64,000 nt of DNA, from NCBI GenBank assembly GCA_001898225.1, contig MKTJ01000052.1, forward strand, positions 1-64,000, given 5' to 3'. The position numbers were made by a program, and so were the translations under genes. Of this stretch, positions 41,124-49,948 are shown piece after piece. The notes under the pieces are model-generated. The model saw nothing but the letters and a program-made list of their open reading frames with translations, was not told where the DNA came from and made no database searches. Origin of the DNA: Chloroflexi bacterium 54-19 (GTDB lineage Bacteria; Chloroflexota; Chloroflexia; Chloroheliales; Chloroheliaceae). How positions within the stretch are numbered: position 1 is the stretch's first letter; every line of letters starts with the position of its first letter.

Positions 41124-41176
41124 ATAATAAAGAAAACCCTTCTCACCTTAACAGACGGAAGGGTTTCTTTATTATT
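41124..41176. terminator. Bidirectional terminator
   Basis: A long stem: AATAATAAAGAAA then CCCTTC (to 41142) pairs with GAAGGG then TTTCTTTATTATT (from 41158). It separates the XRE gene and the convergent queA. Confidence 0.8.
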
Positions 41177-41188
41177 TTCCAAAGAATT

Positions 41189-42271
41189 CTAAAAGATAAA
41201 CATCGCATCGCCAAAACTAAAGAAGCGGTAGCGCTCTTTGACGGCCTCGTTATAGGCTTCGAGAATGAATTGGCGACCGGCAAAAGCGCTGACTAAAAGA
41301 AGGAGGGTCGAGCGCGGCAGGTGGAAATTGGTTATCAGGGCGTCCACCGCCTTGAGCGGTTTGCCGGGATAAAGATAAAGGCGGGTCTCGCCCGCGAACG
41401 GCTGGATGATACCGGTCTCGCGGTCAACCGCCGATTCGAGGGTACGGGTCGCCGTAGTACCTACCGCCACCACCCGGCCTCCCTCTTGCCGGGCCCGGTT
41501 TAGCCGCTCGGCGGTGGTGGCATCAATGGCGCACCACTCGCTGTGCATCTTGTGTTCGAGGGCGTTTTCCTCTTTTACCGGTTGAAAGGTGTCCAACCCG
41601 ACGTGCAACTGGACTCGTTCGAAACCGATGCCCTGGCTTTTCAGCTTTTCCAATAATTCCGGGGTGAAGTGTAATCCTGCCGTTGGGGCCGCCGCGCTGC
41701 CCGCCGCCCCCGGATTGGCGTAGACGGTCTGGTAGCGGTTGGGGTCATGGGGTTTCTGGCGGATATAGGGCGGCAGGGGCATCTGGCCGTACTTATCCAG
41801 GAAGGGTAAGAGGTCGCCTTTAAAGGCGATATAGCGGCCATCGCTGGGAGAAGGTCCCAGCACTTCCGCTCGCATTTCTTCACCCGGTGTCCCGAAGACC
41901 AGTTCCGCCCCCGGTCGCATTCCCCGGCCCGGTTTGACTAGGGCTTCCCAGACCGTTTCGGTGGTAGCGGTGGTTTCGAGTTGGGGGGCCGGGCGCAGCA
42001 GCAATAGCTCGACCCGACCGCCCGACGCGGCTTTGTGGCCGAACAGGCGCGCCGGAATAACTTTACTTTCGTTTACAACCAGCACGTCGCCCGGTTTCAG
42101 GTAATCGGCAATATCGCGGAAACTCTGGCGGTGGATAATCCGGCGGTTGGCCCGGTCGAGGACCAGCAGGCGGGAAGCGTCGCGGGGTTCGGCAGCTTGC
42201 TGGGCGATAAGTTCCGGCGGTAAATCATAGTCATAATCACCCATCAAAATGGGCGCAGTCGGTTCAGTCAT
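41189..42271 (-). CDS. queA: S-adenosylmethionine:tRNA ribosyltransferase-isomerase
   Basis: Transfers the ribosyl group of SAM to 7-aminomethyl-7-deazaguanine in tRNA, giving epoxyqueuosine. About 360 residues with YDLPPELIAQ, RDASRLLVLDR, VLVVNESKVIPARLFG, AAPTAGLHFTPELL and TNFHLPRSTLLLLVSAF. Three in-frame ATGs are possible (42289, 42271, 42244); 42271 starts just after the ruvB stop and suits re-initiation. Organised as ruvB-queA, a common arrangement. Confidence 0.93.
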   Translation of the reverse strand: MTEPTAPILMGDYDYDLPPELIAQQAAEPRDASRLLVLDRANRRIIHRQSFRDIADYLKPGDVLVVNESKVIPARLFGHKAASGGRVELLLLRPAPQLETTATTETVWEALVKPGRGMRPGAELVFGTPGEEMRAEVLGPSPSDGRYIAFKGDLLPFLDKYGQMPLPPYIRQKPHDPNRYQTVYANPGAAGSAAAPTAGLHFTPELLEKLKSQGIGFERVQLHVGLDTFQPVKEENALEHKMHSEWCAIDATTAERLNRARQEGGRVVAVGTTATRTLESAVDRETGIIQPFAGETRLYLYPGKPLKAVDALITNFHLPRSTLLLLVSAFAGRQFILEAYNEAVKERYRFFSFGDAMFIF

Positions 42272-42275
42272 TAAG

Positions 42276-43364
42276 TTAAGTCGTTTCATCCCACAGGCGG
42301 CTCTGGACCGGCCCGGTTGCGGTGGCAGTTTCTTCCTGTAAAAGCAGTCCCAGGCGCTCTTTAGCCCTGGCCGACGGTTTGCGCGAGAGATGTTCGTAAC
42401 CCCGTTGGGTCACGACCCGCCCTCGCGGGGTGCGGGCGATAAAGCCAAGCTGTAACAGGTACGGTTCGTACACATCCATAATCGCGTCGGTTTCTTCGCT
42501 GGTGGCGGCGGCTATTGTTTCGATACCGACCGGGCCGCCGTCGAATTTATCAATGATAGCGGCCAGCACCCGGCGGTCACCGTCATCCAGTCCTAACTCG
42601 TCAATATCGAGCCGGAGCAGGGCTTCGCTGGCGACAGTGCGGGTGATTTTGCCCCCGGCGCGGACCTGGGCGAAGTCGCGGACCCGTTTGAGCAGGCGGT
42701 TGGCGATACGGGGTGTGCCCCGCGACCGCCGGGCGACCTCCGAGGCTCCTTCCTCGTCAATATCGACTTTCAGGATGAGGGCGCTCCGTTTTACAATTTG
42801 CTCCATGGCATCCTGGCTGTAGAAGTCGAGCCGGTAGACCGCCCCAAAGCGGTCCCGCAAGGGTGAGCTTAGCAGGGCCAGCCGCGTCGTCGCCCCGATA
42901 ATTGTAAAACGGGGCAGTTTGAGGTGGATGCTCTGGGCGGTCGGACCCTTACCGGTCACGAGGTCAACCGCGAAATCTTCCATGGCCGGGTAAAGGACTT
43001 CTTCAATGGTGCGGTTGAGCCGGTGAATTTCGTCTATAAATAAGATGTCCTCGCGCTTGAGGTTGGTCAGGATTGCGACCAGGTCGCCCGCCCGCTCAAT
43101 AGCCGGACCGCTGGTGATACGCAAATTCACGTTCATTTCGGACGCAACAATGCCGGAAATAGTGGTCTTGCCCAGGCCGGGCGGACCATAAAAAAGAAGA
43201 TGTTCCAACGGTTCCTTGCGGGCCCTGGCGGCATCAATCAGGATCTGGAGATTTTCTTTAACTTTTTCCTGCCCGATATATTCGGTGAGCTTGCGCGGGC
43301 GCAAGGTAGCTTCAAAGGCCCGTTCTTCGTCGCGGCCCCGCCCCGAAATGGTTCGTTCGCTCAT
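42276..43364 (-). CDS. ruvB: Holliday junction branch migration helicase RuvB
   Basis: The AAA+ motor of the RuvAB complex that drives branch migration during recombination repair. 362 residues: Walker [12 protein letters not shown], Walker [11 protein letters not shown], sensor 1 [19 protein letters not shown], and the C-terminal winged helix ([19 protein letters not shown]). ATG start. No ruvA or ruvC within the window. Confidence 0.95.
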   Translation of the reverse strand: MSERTISGRGRDEERAFEATLRPRKLTEYIGQEKVKENLQILIDAARARKEPLEHLLFYGPPGLGKTTISGIVASEMNVNLRITSGPAIERAGDLVAILTNLKREDILFIDEIHRLNRTIEEVLYPAMEDFAVDLVTGKGPTAQSIHLKLPRFTIIGATTRLALLSSPLRDRFGAVYRLDFYSQDAMEQIVKRSALILKVDIDEEGASEVARRSRGTPRIANRLLKRVRDFAQVRAGGKITRTVASEALLRLDIDELGLDDGDRRVLAAIIDKFDGGPVGIETIAAATSEETDAIMDVYEPYLLQLGFIARTPRGRVVTQRGYEHLSRKPSARAKERLGLLLQEETATATGPVQSRLWDETT

Positions 43365-43516
43365 AATCTATCTAGTTTGCTCTGCTTAAAGGTTTCAAAA
43401 TAAACGCACAATTGTACGGATATTCCCCTGAATTGTACCCCAAAACCGGCCAAAGCACAATCCAGCCGGGCCGGAACCTGTTTCGAAATAACAGTACTTT
43501 TGGTGGGTCCAGGGGA

Positions 43517-43545
43517 TTGACAAAAAAATTGTTTGCGCATAGAAT
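43517..43545 (+). promoter_or_regulatory. Near-consensus promoter in an intergenic region
   Basis: TTGACA (43517-43522), 17-bp spacer, TAGAAT (43540-43545). No gene on the plus strand follows; a terminator lies at 43798. Confidence 0.7.
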
Positions 43546-43551
43546 TTATAC

Positions 43552-43828
43552 AAGTATTTAATACTTACTTAACATTTGGCTGTTATAATACTTCTATCAA
43601 GAAGTGCTGGCGACTTAACAAGAACTTTTCAATATAATTCAGACGGGTAGTTAGCCGTTTTTCTTTTCTGGCTTGCTCTTTTTAGCAGCCTGTGGACTAC
43701 AACAATCTCTCCTCCTACCCCTTTAACCCCTCCTCCGCATGCGGGGCGGAGGAGGGTCCGAAGGGGTTCTCGCCAAAGAGTTATTTTTCAAAATTACATC
43801 CAAACCACTTTTCAGGGTTTGGATTTTT
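43552..43828 (+). ncRNA. Candidate small RNA
   Basis: About 275 bases framed by a near-consensus promoter and an intrinsic terminator, ATCCAAACC (43798-43806)/GGTTTGGAT (43816-43824) plus TTTTT. It contains no credible reading frame and holds the large GC-rich inverted repeat at 43717-43767. It lies in the 545-base gap 43365-43909. Confidence 0.5.
43717..43767. repeat. Large two-part inverted repeat (REP-like)
   Basis: Outer arms ACCCCTT (43717-43723)/AAGGGGT (43761-43767); inner arms CCCTCCTCCGC (43728-43738)/GCGGAGGAGGG (43746-43756), all perfect, loop ATGCGGG. Much more GC-rich than the surroundings. Confidence 0.65.
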
Positions 43829-43833
43829 AGTGT

Positions 43834-43866
43834 CAAAAAAGCGCCCTGTTATTTTGACAGGGCGCT
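43834..43866 (-). terminator. Terminator of the DUF4032 gene
   Basis: AGCGCCCTGT (43840-43849)/ACAGGGCGCT (43857-43866), perfect 10-bp stem; on the minus strand a T-run follows (A-run at 43834-43839). Confidence 0.8.
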
Positions 43867-43909
43867 CTTAGTTTTGGTATAGGTTCGCGGCAGGTAGCCC
43901 CGGCCTGAG

Positions 43910-44827
43910 TTATTTAGCGGTGTTGGGTGCCTGGCCGCCGGACTCGGTCTCGCGCAACAGGTCGAGCCGCCGGAAGTAGTCGAGCGCGGCAGACCGGATA
44001 CCGGTGTCGTGCCCGGCCCGTTCGCTCAAATACCATTTGTGTTCGAGGATTTCCCGCCAGCGCCGCTCGGCTTCCTCGGCGCTTTTGGGTTCGTGCCCGG
44101 TCAGGTTCGCAAGCAACCGCACGTAAAAGCGGCCTTCCCGGATTTCCTCCGGCAGCAGCTTTTTGACGCGGAAGTATTTCAGGTCGTCCTGCCAGTTAGC
44201 ATCGGTTACGTCCCCTTTTTCGGCCTGTTTGGGCCGGAAATGGATACGCAGTTTTGGCCGCAAGCTCAGGTGACGCCGGGTTTTTCTCCTGGCGGCCCTG
44301 GCCCAGAAGCCTGGCTTGATGGCCTCTGCGATAGCGGCCCGTGCCACGTCGGTCACGCTAAACCCGGAATTCAAAAGCTCGCGCAGGTTCGGTAAAAGCA
44401 GACCGGTTACGACATCCAGCATACCCTGCCCTTCGGCTGAACTGCGGATTCGTTCCGGTATTTCCTGCTGGTTAAAGGTCCAATCTTTGAGGAAAGCGTG
44501 GCTGTAATTCTTTAACCAGTCTTCGGCAGCCGTTTTGAGGTCAATTTCGTGACCGGCCCGTTCGGAAAGCACCCATTTGTGGTCAATAAATTTATCCCAC
44601 AATACCTTGGCAAGATTGTTCGGGAAATAATGCCCGGTCAGGGTAAAGACTTTGCGGCGGTATAGTTTGGGGTCTTCGTCCTGGGCTACCACGTAGGAAA
44701 AATCTCTGACGTTTTCGAACCCGACGCCGTTCTGGCCCCAGTTCACATCAAAGATGCCATAACCCAGGCGGTTTAGCATTTCCCGGTCCTGGTAGATCTC
44801 ACTGGCGTTAATATCACCGTGCGTCAT
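43910..44827 (-). CDS. DUF4032-type protein with an internal duplication
   Basis: 305 residues. The sequence HKWYLSERAGHDTGIRSAALD near the C-terminus is the DUF4032 signature. A second copy of the same block lies in the N-terminal half (about 60-115: TLTGHYFP, FIDHKWVLSERAGHEIDLKT, AAEDW), so the protein contains two related modules. A basic segment RRKTRRHLSLRPK (about 185-200) separates them. No catalytic motif is apparent. The next genes on the same strand (TIM barrel at 44886, two SDRs, a glycosyltransferase) may form a functional cluster. Confidence 0.78.
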   Translation of the reverse strand: MTHGDINASEIYQDREMLNRLGYGIFDVNWGQNGVGFENVRDFSYVVAQDEDPKLYRRKVFTLTGHYFPNNLAKVLWDKFIDHKWVLSERAGHEIDLKTAAEDWLKNYSHAFLKDWTFNQQEIPERIRSSAEGQGMLDVVTGLLLPNLRELLNSGFSVTDVARAAIAEAIKPGFWARAARRKTRRHLSLRPKLRIHFRPKQAEKGDVTDANWQDDLKYFRVKKLLPEEIREGRFYVRLLANLTGHEPKSAEEAERRWREILEHKWYLSERAGHDTGIRSAALDYFRRLDLLRETESGGQAPNTAK

Positions 44828-44885
44828 AAAATACCTGCTTTTACTTACGACCTGATCCGACAGTTAATAGTGCCCCCTCCGGTCG

Positions 44886-45770
44886 TTATCCCTGGTGAAC
44901 CACATTGGCTTTGGCCTGGGCGAAACATTCGCGGGCGAGGTCCAGGTACAACAAAGCTTGTTGCCAGCGGTCACCTTCTTCGACCCACTCACCCTCGGCA
45001 TTTTTGATAAGCCGGGCGTAATTATGGGTCGGGGAGAGCAATTCGGGCGCGAAGCAAAAATAGTCGCCTGGTTGGGCGCTTGCCAGGAACCCGGCAAAAC
45101 TGCGGGTCCACATATCTTTGAAATGGTCTACATAAACCCGGTCTTTGCCGTCGCCGATGTCTACCTGGATATTCCCGGAATTACCGATACGGGCCTGGAT
45201 AAAGCGGGTCCGCTCGAAGACCGGGGCCAGGAAGGCCGCTTTGTTCTCGTAGCCGCCATAGACCATTTCCAGCCCGGTGTACCAGTGGGAGAAGTCCCCG
45301 TTAAAGCGGATTTCCGGGAATTTCTTGACAATTTCGACCGTCCGCCAGATGTCCTGGGTGATGGTAGAGCGGTGCGATTCGATGTAGAGCGGCAGGTCGT
45401 ACTTTTCGGAAGTCGTCAGCACATCCTCGACCAGCCGGAAGGTTTCCGCCTCGGATTCCATCCCCCAGCCGACATGCAAGGTCAGGCACTCGCGCCCTTC
45501 GGCTTTAGCTTTGGCCGCGACCGGTCCGATTTCGCCGACCAGGTTTACCCGGTGCGACCCGGTAACACCCAGGCCCAGTTCCCGGCAAAGGTCGGCGTTG
45601 GCGTCCTGGACCCCCTGGATACCGGCGGCTTTGACGCCTTCCAGGATTTCGCGTTCGGTCCCTTTTGGCCCGGTCGAAAAGGCCGGTAAGTCAAATACGT
45701 TGCTGGCGCAAATATCACAGCGCAGGTAAGGTTCGTTGTTTGTCCCGTCGTTGGTATTTTTAACTTGCAA
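44886..45770 (-). CDS. Xylose isomerase-like TIM-barrel protein (sugar phosphate isomerase/epimerase family)
   Basis: 294 residues with the AP-endonuclease-2/xylose isomerase-like barrel. Metal-ligand type motifs are LTLHVGWGME, LYIESHRST (Glu), FNGDFSHWYTG (Asp and His), IQARIGNSGN and YFCFAPELLSP (Glu). It probably isomerises or epimerises a sugar or cleaves a sugar derivative; the substrate is unknown. TTG start after an AGAGGAAA site. It lies 58 bases upstream of the DUF4032 gene on the same strand. Confidence 0.8.
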   Translation of the reverse strand: MQVKNTNDGTNNEPYLRCDICASNVFDLPAFSTGPKGTEREILEGVKAAGIQGVQDANADLCRELGLGVTGSHRVNLVGEIGPVAAKAKAEGRECLTLHVGWGMESEAETFRLVEDVLTTSEKYDLPLYIESHRSTITQDIWRTVEIVKKFPEIRFNGDFSHWYTGLEMVYGGYENKAAFLAPVFERTRFIQARIGNSGNIQVDIGDGKDRVYVDHFKDMWTRSFAGFLASAQPGDYFCFAPELLSPTHNYARLIKNAEGEWVEEGDRWQQALLYLDLARECFAQAKANVVHQG

Positions 45771-45914
45771 TGGTTTCCTCTTATCTTTTGGCAGTGATGT
45801 AATTTGGGTTTGAGTCTTACTGTACGTTCACACGGCATAACGTTTTTATTTTGGCATATAATCCAGATAATGCAAGCCCGAATTAAGCGAACCGGGCTTA
45901 TTTTCAACCCGGTT

Positions 45915-46637
45915 TTACTCGTTGCTAAAGATTTCCAGGTTCGCCCCGGTGATGTGACCGGATTGGGTGTTATCGGCCAGGAACAGGATAGAGCGGGCGA
46001 TGTCGTCGGGCGTGGTCGAAGTTTTCAGGAAAGGCGCGGCCTTTTGCAGCATGACCGTATCGACCGCTCCCGGCGCGATACTGTTGACCCGGATGCCATG
46101 CGGACGGCCTTCGACGGCCAGGATTTCGCTCAGACCCAGGACGCCATATTTTGAAACCACATAGGCGCTGGAACCGGGGAATTTTTCAGGGCCGCGCACT
46201 CCCGAAAGTGAGGTCAGGTTGACCAGGGCTCCTTTTTTCCCCGCCGCAATCATCTGCCGGAAAGCCTCCCGGCTGCACAGAAAGGTTCCCCGGATATTCA
46301 CGTTCATGACACTTTCCCAGGTCGCCAGGTCCATATCGGCAAAAGCTTTTTTCTCGTAAGCCGCCGCGTTGTTTACCAGGATGTCCACCGGGCCAAAGGT
46401 TTCGCGGGTTTTTGTAAAAAGGGCCTGGACCTGATTTTCCTCGCTGATGTCGGTCGGTACGGCCAGGCAGGTGCCGCCCGCCTGCTCGATTTCCGCCGCT
46501 ATCTCGGCTAACTCGGTTCCGCTGCGGCTTGCCAGGACCACCTTCGCGCCTTCCCTGGCAAAAAGGCGGGCCGTCGCCGCTCCAATCCCGCGCCCGGCCC
46601 CGGTGACAATCGCGACTTGATTCTCTAACGCTCCCAT
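45915..46637 (-). CDS. Short-chain dehydrogenase/reductase
   Basis: 240 residues of the classical SDR family: cofactor loop VTGAGRGIGAATA, NNAAAY, catalytic Ser in LTSLSG and YVVSK (Tyr and Lys), and PGAVDT. The residue following the second strand (LASRSG) suggests NADP preference, a weak inference. Substrate unknown. Its start shares a base with the end of the glycosyltransferase gene, so they are coupled. Confidence 0.87.
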   Translation of the reverse strand: MGALENQVAIVTGAGRGIGAATARLFAREGAKVVLASRSGTELAEIAAEIEQAGGTCLAVPTDISEENQVQALFTKTRETFGPVDILVNNAAAYEKKAFADMDLATWESVMNVNIRGTFLCSREAFRQMIAAGKKGALVNLTSLSGVRGPEKFPGSSAYVVSKYGVLGLSEILAVEGRPHGIRVNSIAPGAVDTVMLQKAAPFLKTSTTPDDIARSILFLADNTQSGHITGANLEIFSNE

Positions 46638-47755
46638 TAAGCGATAACCTCTCTATAGTAATCAATATAGTCGTCCAGCATCTTTTCGAGGCCGAAGCGG
46701 GTCTCAACCTGGCGGCGGCATTCCTGGCGGTCGAGTTGTCCCAATTTCCCGGCGGCTTCGGCGGCGGCGGCAATATCCATAAACGGCACCAGAAAGCCGG
46801 TCTGGCCGTCTGTCACGATTTCAGGGGCGGCCCCGCGCTGCCAGCTAACTACCGGGGTCCCGGCGGCGAGGCTTTCGGCCAGCACCAGACCGAACGGTTC
46901 CTCCCAGCGGCTCGGAAACAGCACTCCCTCGGCGCGTCCCATCAACTCGTGCAAAGCTTTGCGGTCGAGCGGGCCAAGATAGTCGAGGTTGGGGTCGGCG
47001 TTCACTACCGGCTTGATTTTCTCGTCAAAGAAACGCTGGTCGTAGATTCCGCCCGCCAGCAAGAGTTTCCGGCCTGATTGCCGGGCGATTTCAATTGCCA
47101 GGTCCGGCCCTTTTTCGGGAGCCATGCGCCCGGCGAACAGCAGGAAACCCTCGCCGCCCGGCCCAAAGGGTATTTCAGCAGTATCAATGCCGTTATAGAT
47201 AACCCGGTCAAAAGGAAAATCTTCGGCGTAGGTCCGGGCGCACGCTTCGGAGACGGTTACGGCCCGGCTGCGCCCGGTTTCGCGGTAGGTGGTTGCCAGT
47301 ATCGCGTTGATATGAGGGTCAACCGAGGGAAGGTGGATCGTATGCACGACGGGAGTTTGCGAGAGCGGCCCCAGGGCGTAGGCGGGCCAGTCGAAGGCGT
47401 GGGCGTGGGCAATATCGAACGACCCGGCAGCGTTTATTTTGAGAAAACTCTGCAAGAAAAGTTCGCCCTGCCGGAAGAAAGCCCCGGCGTCAAAGTTTTC
47501 GCCCATGCTCTGGAAGTCTGCGGGGGCCAGTTCTCCTGATTTTACGGTGACTTCCTCGATACGCAGATTAGGCGGGGTCTGGCCGTTTTTGTCTGCCAGG
47601 CGCGACCCGTTGGCGGCGAACAGGGTTACATTATGGCTGCGCCCGGCCAATCCCAACGCTAAATCGTGCAACAAGACCTGCGCTCCGCCCAGGAAAGGCG
47701 GTCCAATTGGCGTCACCAGGGGGGCGACCAGGGCGATATTCAGTTTCTCGCTCAA
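46637..47755 (-). CDS. Glycosyltransferase, GT4 type
   Basis: 372 residues of the GT-B fold, retaining family 4. N-terminal domain: VTPIGPPFLGGAQVLLHDL (glycine loop). C-terminal donor-binding domain: LFAGRMAPEKGPDLAIEIAR, then GVLFPSRWEEPFGLVLAESLAAGTPV (the EX7E motif, E in EEPFGLVLAE) and GAAPEIVTDGQTGFLV. Likely makes a glycolipid or glycan; donor and acceptor unknown. TTG start with AAAGGAAA. Coupled to the SDR gene at 45915. Confidence 0.88.
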   Translation of the reverse strand: MSEKLNIALVAPLVTPIGPPFLGGAQVLLHDLALGLAGRSHNVTLFAANGSRLADKNGQTPPNLRIEEVTVKSGELAPADFQSMGENFDAGAFFRQGELFLQSFLKINAAGSFDIAHAHAFDWPAYALGPLSQTPVVHTIHLPSVDPHINAILATTYRETGRSRAVTVSEACARTYAEDFPFDRVIYNGIDTAEIPFGPGGEGFLLFAGRMAPEKGPDLAIEIARQSGRKLLLAGGIYDQRFFDEKIKPVVNADPNLDYLGPLDRKALHELMGRAEGVLFPSRWEEPFGLVLAESLAAGTPVVSWQRGAAPEIVTDGQTGFLVPFMDIAAAAEAAGKLGQLDRQECRRQVETRFGLEKMLDDYIDYYREVIA

Positions 47756-47820
47756 TTTTGGTTTCCTTTTTATTGGGTTCTTTTAAGCTGGCATTTAACA
47801 AATTAGGCTGGCTTATAAAA

Positions 47821-48495
47821 TCAGGCTTTGCCGTAGACCGGGATGGCCGCGCCGCTAATCAGTTCGGCTTCTTCCGACACCAGAAACGCGATGACGCTGG
47901 CAATCTGGGCGGGTTTGGGCCACTTTTCAAATTTGGCTTTGGGCATGGCCTCCCGGTTGACGGCTGTATCAATGATGCTGGGTAGGACGGCATTGATGGT
48001 TATATCCTGGTCGCGCGTTTCGGCGGCAACCGCTTCGACCAGCCGTAACACGCCCAGTTTCGAAACGCTGTAGGGGAAACTGTTGACGCCTTTGTCCACG
48101 GCGGCCCGGCTGGCAACGTGCACGATTTTCCCGCCGCTTTCACTCATAGCCTGGACGGCGTACTTGGTCAGGAGAAATGCCGATTTTAAATTCAGGTCGA
48201 GCTGTTGTTCAAAGACCTCTAACGCCAGGTTTGCCACGGGGTCGCCGGCCCGGTAGCCGCCGACCAGGTTGACCAGGCCGTCAAGGCGGCCTTCCGCCGC
48301 CAGCACTGTTTCAAAGAGGTTTTTGACGCTGGCCTCGTCCGTGGCGTCCAAAGTAAATGTTTCCTTCGAAGCGGGTCGGCCTGGCGCAATCACTTTCGCC
48401 CCGGCCTCGCGCAACTTCTCGACCACCGCTTTTCCCAGGTCTCCGCTGCCGCCAGTCACAACAAAAACTTTACCCTCGAAATTATAACTTATCAT
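47821..48495 (-). CDS. Short-chain dehydrogenase/reductase
   Basis: 224 residues. Cofactor loop VTGGSGDLGKAVVE, NLVGG in place of NNAG, catalytic region VASRAAVDKG and YSVSK, INAVLPSIIDT. The NLVGG variant and short length resemble a small SDR subgroup of unknown substrate. It is 66 bases upstream of the glycosyltransferase on the same strand and only distantly similar to the SDR at 45915. Confidence 0.85.
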   Translation of the reverse strand: MISYNFEGKVFVVTGGSGDLGKAVVEKLREAGAKVIAPGRPASKETFTLDATDEASVKNLFETVLAAEGRLDGLVNLVGGYRAGDPVANLALEVFEQQLDLNLKSAFLLTKYAVQAMSESGGKIVHVASRAAVDKGVNSFPYSVSKLGVLRLVEAVAAETRDQDITINAVLPSIIDTAVNREAMPKAKFEKWPKPAQIASVIAFLVSEEAELISGAAIPVYGKA

Positions 48496-48530
48496 ATGCT
48501 TTCTCCTGAATAAAAAATGCCTTTATTTAG

Positions 48531-48557
48531 TTGACATAAATCTCTGAATAATATTAT
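48531..48557 (+). promoter_or_regulatory. Candidate promoter for the plus-strand gene at 48741
   Basis: Perfect TTGACA (48531-48536) with TATTAT (48552-48557) 15 bases on. The spacer is short, so this is tentative. Confidence 0.4.
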
Positions 48558-48740
48558 CTCTTATTAAAGGCTCTATGCGAGGATATTACTACAAAAAGAG
48601 TTTGGATGGGTGTTACAAAAGTGTTTCTGGTTACTCATTAGGGTTCTATAACTTCATATAAGTAAAGAACAGGATGGTTTATAATAAACCAAACAATAAT
48701 TTTGGTTTTTCAAAACCAAAAATCAGCAGGAATAAGTAAC

Positions 48741-49133
48741 GTGAACAAAATCTTTAAATACTGGTATGTTGGTGTATTTGTAATTATCGCGTTTATAGGA
48801 ATTGGCATTTATGCTCTTTCGACTAATCCCGCTCTGGTGGATTGGTTAGCCGACCCTGACAGAAAGAATTTTGTTATAGAAGTTACCGGGAACGCCGGAA
48901 TAACTTATTCCGAAACCTGTTCCAGTGAGTCTAAATTTTCGTCTTCAAACGATTATACGGCAAAAGTTAAAGTTCCCCATACTTACGATTACTATGACCA
49001 TATTGTAAAATGCACCTTTCAGAAAAACGGGGGTGCGGGCACTCTTAGAGTTACTATGTACCGGGAAGGAGCCCTGGTATTTTCCGAAGCAACTACCGAC
49101 CCGAACGGGAGTATTTCGGTAGAGGGAAAATAA
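48741..49133 (+). CDS. Single-pass membrane protein with MmpS-like outer domain
   Basis: 130 residues: one N-terminal helix (about 9-30) and a beta-rich outer domain with two cysteines (SETCSSES and VKCTFQ) that could pair. The pattern FVIEVTGNAGITYSE...VKVPHTY...CTFQKNGGAGTLRVTMYREG resembles MmpS/DUF4307-like accessory domains, but this is a weak resemblance. The region is AT-rich. GTG 48741 with an AGGAAT site is chosen over a TTG at 48702. Confidence 0.6.
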   Translation: MNKIFKYWYVGVFVIIAFIGIGIYALSTNPALVDWLADPDRKNFVIEVTGNAGITYSETCSSESKFSSSNDYTAKVKVPHTYDYYDHIVKCTFQKNGGAGTLRVTMYREGALVFSEATTDPNGSISVEGK

Positions 49134-49226
49134 CCTTTTCCGGTTTACACTTTCCAAAATTGGAATAAATGCTTATACTGCGCCCATTGAACCAAATTTT
49201 GGCTGAATTTAGAAAGTGTGGGCAGC

Positions 49227-49937
49227 ATGCCGGATACCGATACCCAGGAACCTGTTAAAATCGAAGCCTCTCACGTCCAGGCCGGACCCCTGAACGCCTA
49301 TTTAGCCCGTCCGGTTGGGGGCGAGAATCTGCCTGCCGTCATTATTATCCACGAAATCTTTGGCCTTAACGACAATATTCGCGATATTGCCCGGCGTTTC
49401 GCCCGTGAAGGTTATATCGCCCTGGCGGTAGACCTGTTCTCACACGGCAATAAGACATTATGCATGTTGCGGGTGACCTTCGATATGATTCGCAACCCGC
49501 TCAAGAGTATAAGTATGTCCGACCTTGATAGTAGCGTCAAGCTTCTAAAAGAACAGCCCGGCGTAGCTCCAGAGCAAATCGGCGTAATCGGCTTTTGCAT
49601 GGGTGGGGGTTATGCCCTGGCTTTCGCGGTCCATAACCAGGAGTTGCGGGCGGCCTCAATTTTCTACGGACGCACGCCCGGTCCGCTTGATAGCGTCAAA
49701 CAGGCTTGCCCGGTTTTGGGAAGTTACGGCGAAAAAGACCGCTATTTTTCCAAGCAGGGCCGGGCTTTGCAGGAAACGATGGAAAAAGCCGGTCGCCCGG
49801 TGGATGTGAAGATTTACCCCAACGCGGGCCACTCTTTCTTTAACGATACCCGGTCATCCTATAACCCGGAAGCTTCTGCCGATGCCTGGAAGCGCACCCT
49901 TGAATGGTTTCGCACCTATTTACCTCAAAAGGTTTAG
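49227..49937 (+). CDS. Dienelactone hydrolase family protein
   Basis: 236 residues, alpha/beta-hydrolase fold. The dienelactone hydrolase triad is visible: nucleophile Cys in GVIGFCMGGGYAL, Asp in YGEKDRYFS and His in NAGHSFFND, with the IIIHEIFGLN oxyanion strand. Family members open the lactone ring in chloroaromatic breakdown, but many chromosomal copies have unknown esterase roles. ATG 49227 lies nine bases inside a GTG. It is 12 bases upstream of the first acetyltransferase, so co-transcription is likely. Confidence 0.88.
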   Translation: MPDTDTQEPVKIEASHVQAGPLNAYLARPVGGENLPAVIIIHEIFGLNDNIRDIARRFAREGYIALAVDLFSHGNKTLCMLRVTFDMIRNPLKSISMSDLDSSVKLLKEQPGVAPEQIGVIGFCMGGGYALAFAVHNQELRAASIFYGRTPGPLDSVKQACPVLGSYGEKDRYFSKQGRALQETMEKAGRPVDVKIYPNAGHSFFNDTRSSYNPEASADAWKRTLEWFRTYLPQKV

Positions 49938-49948
49938 GCTTAAAAGTG

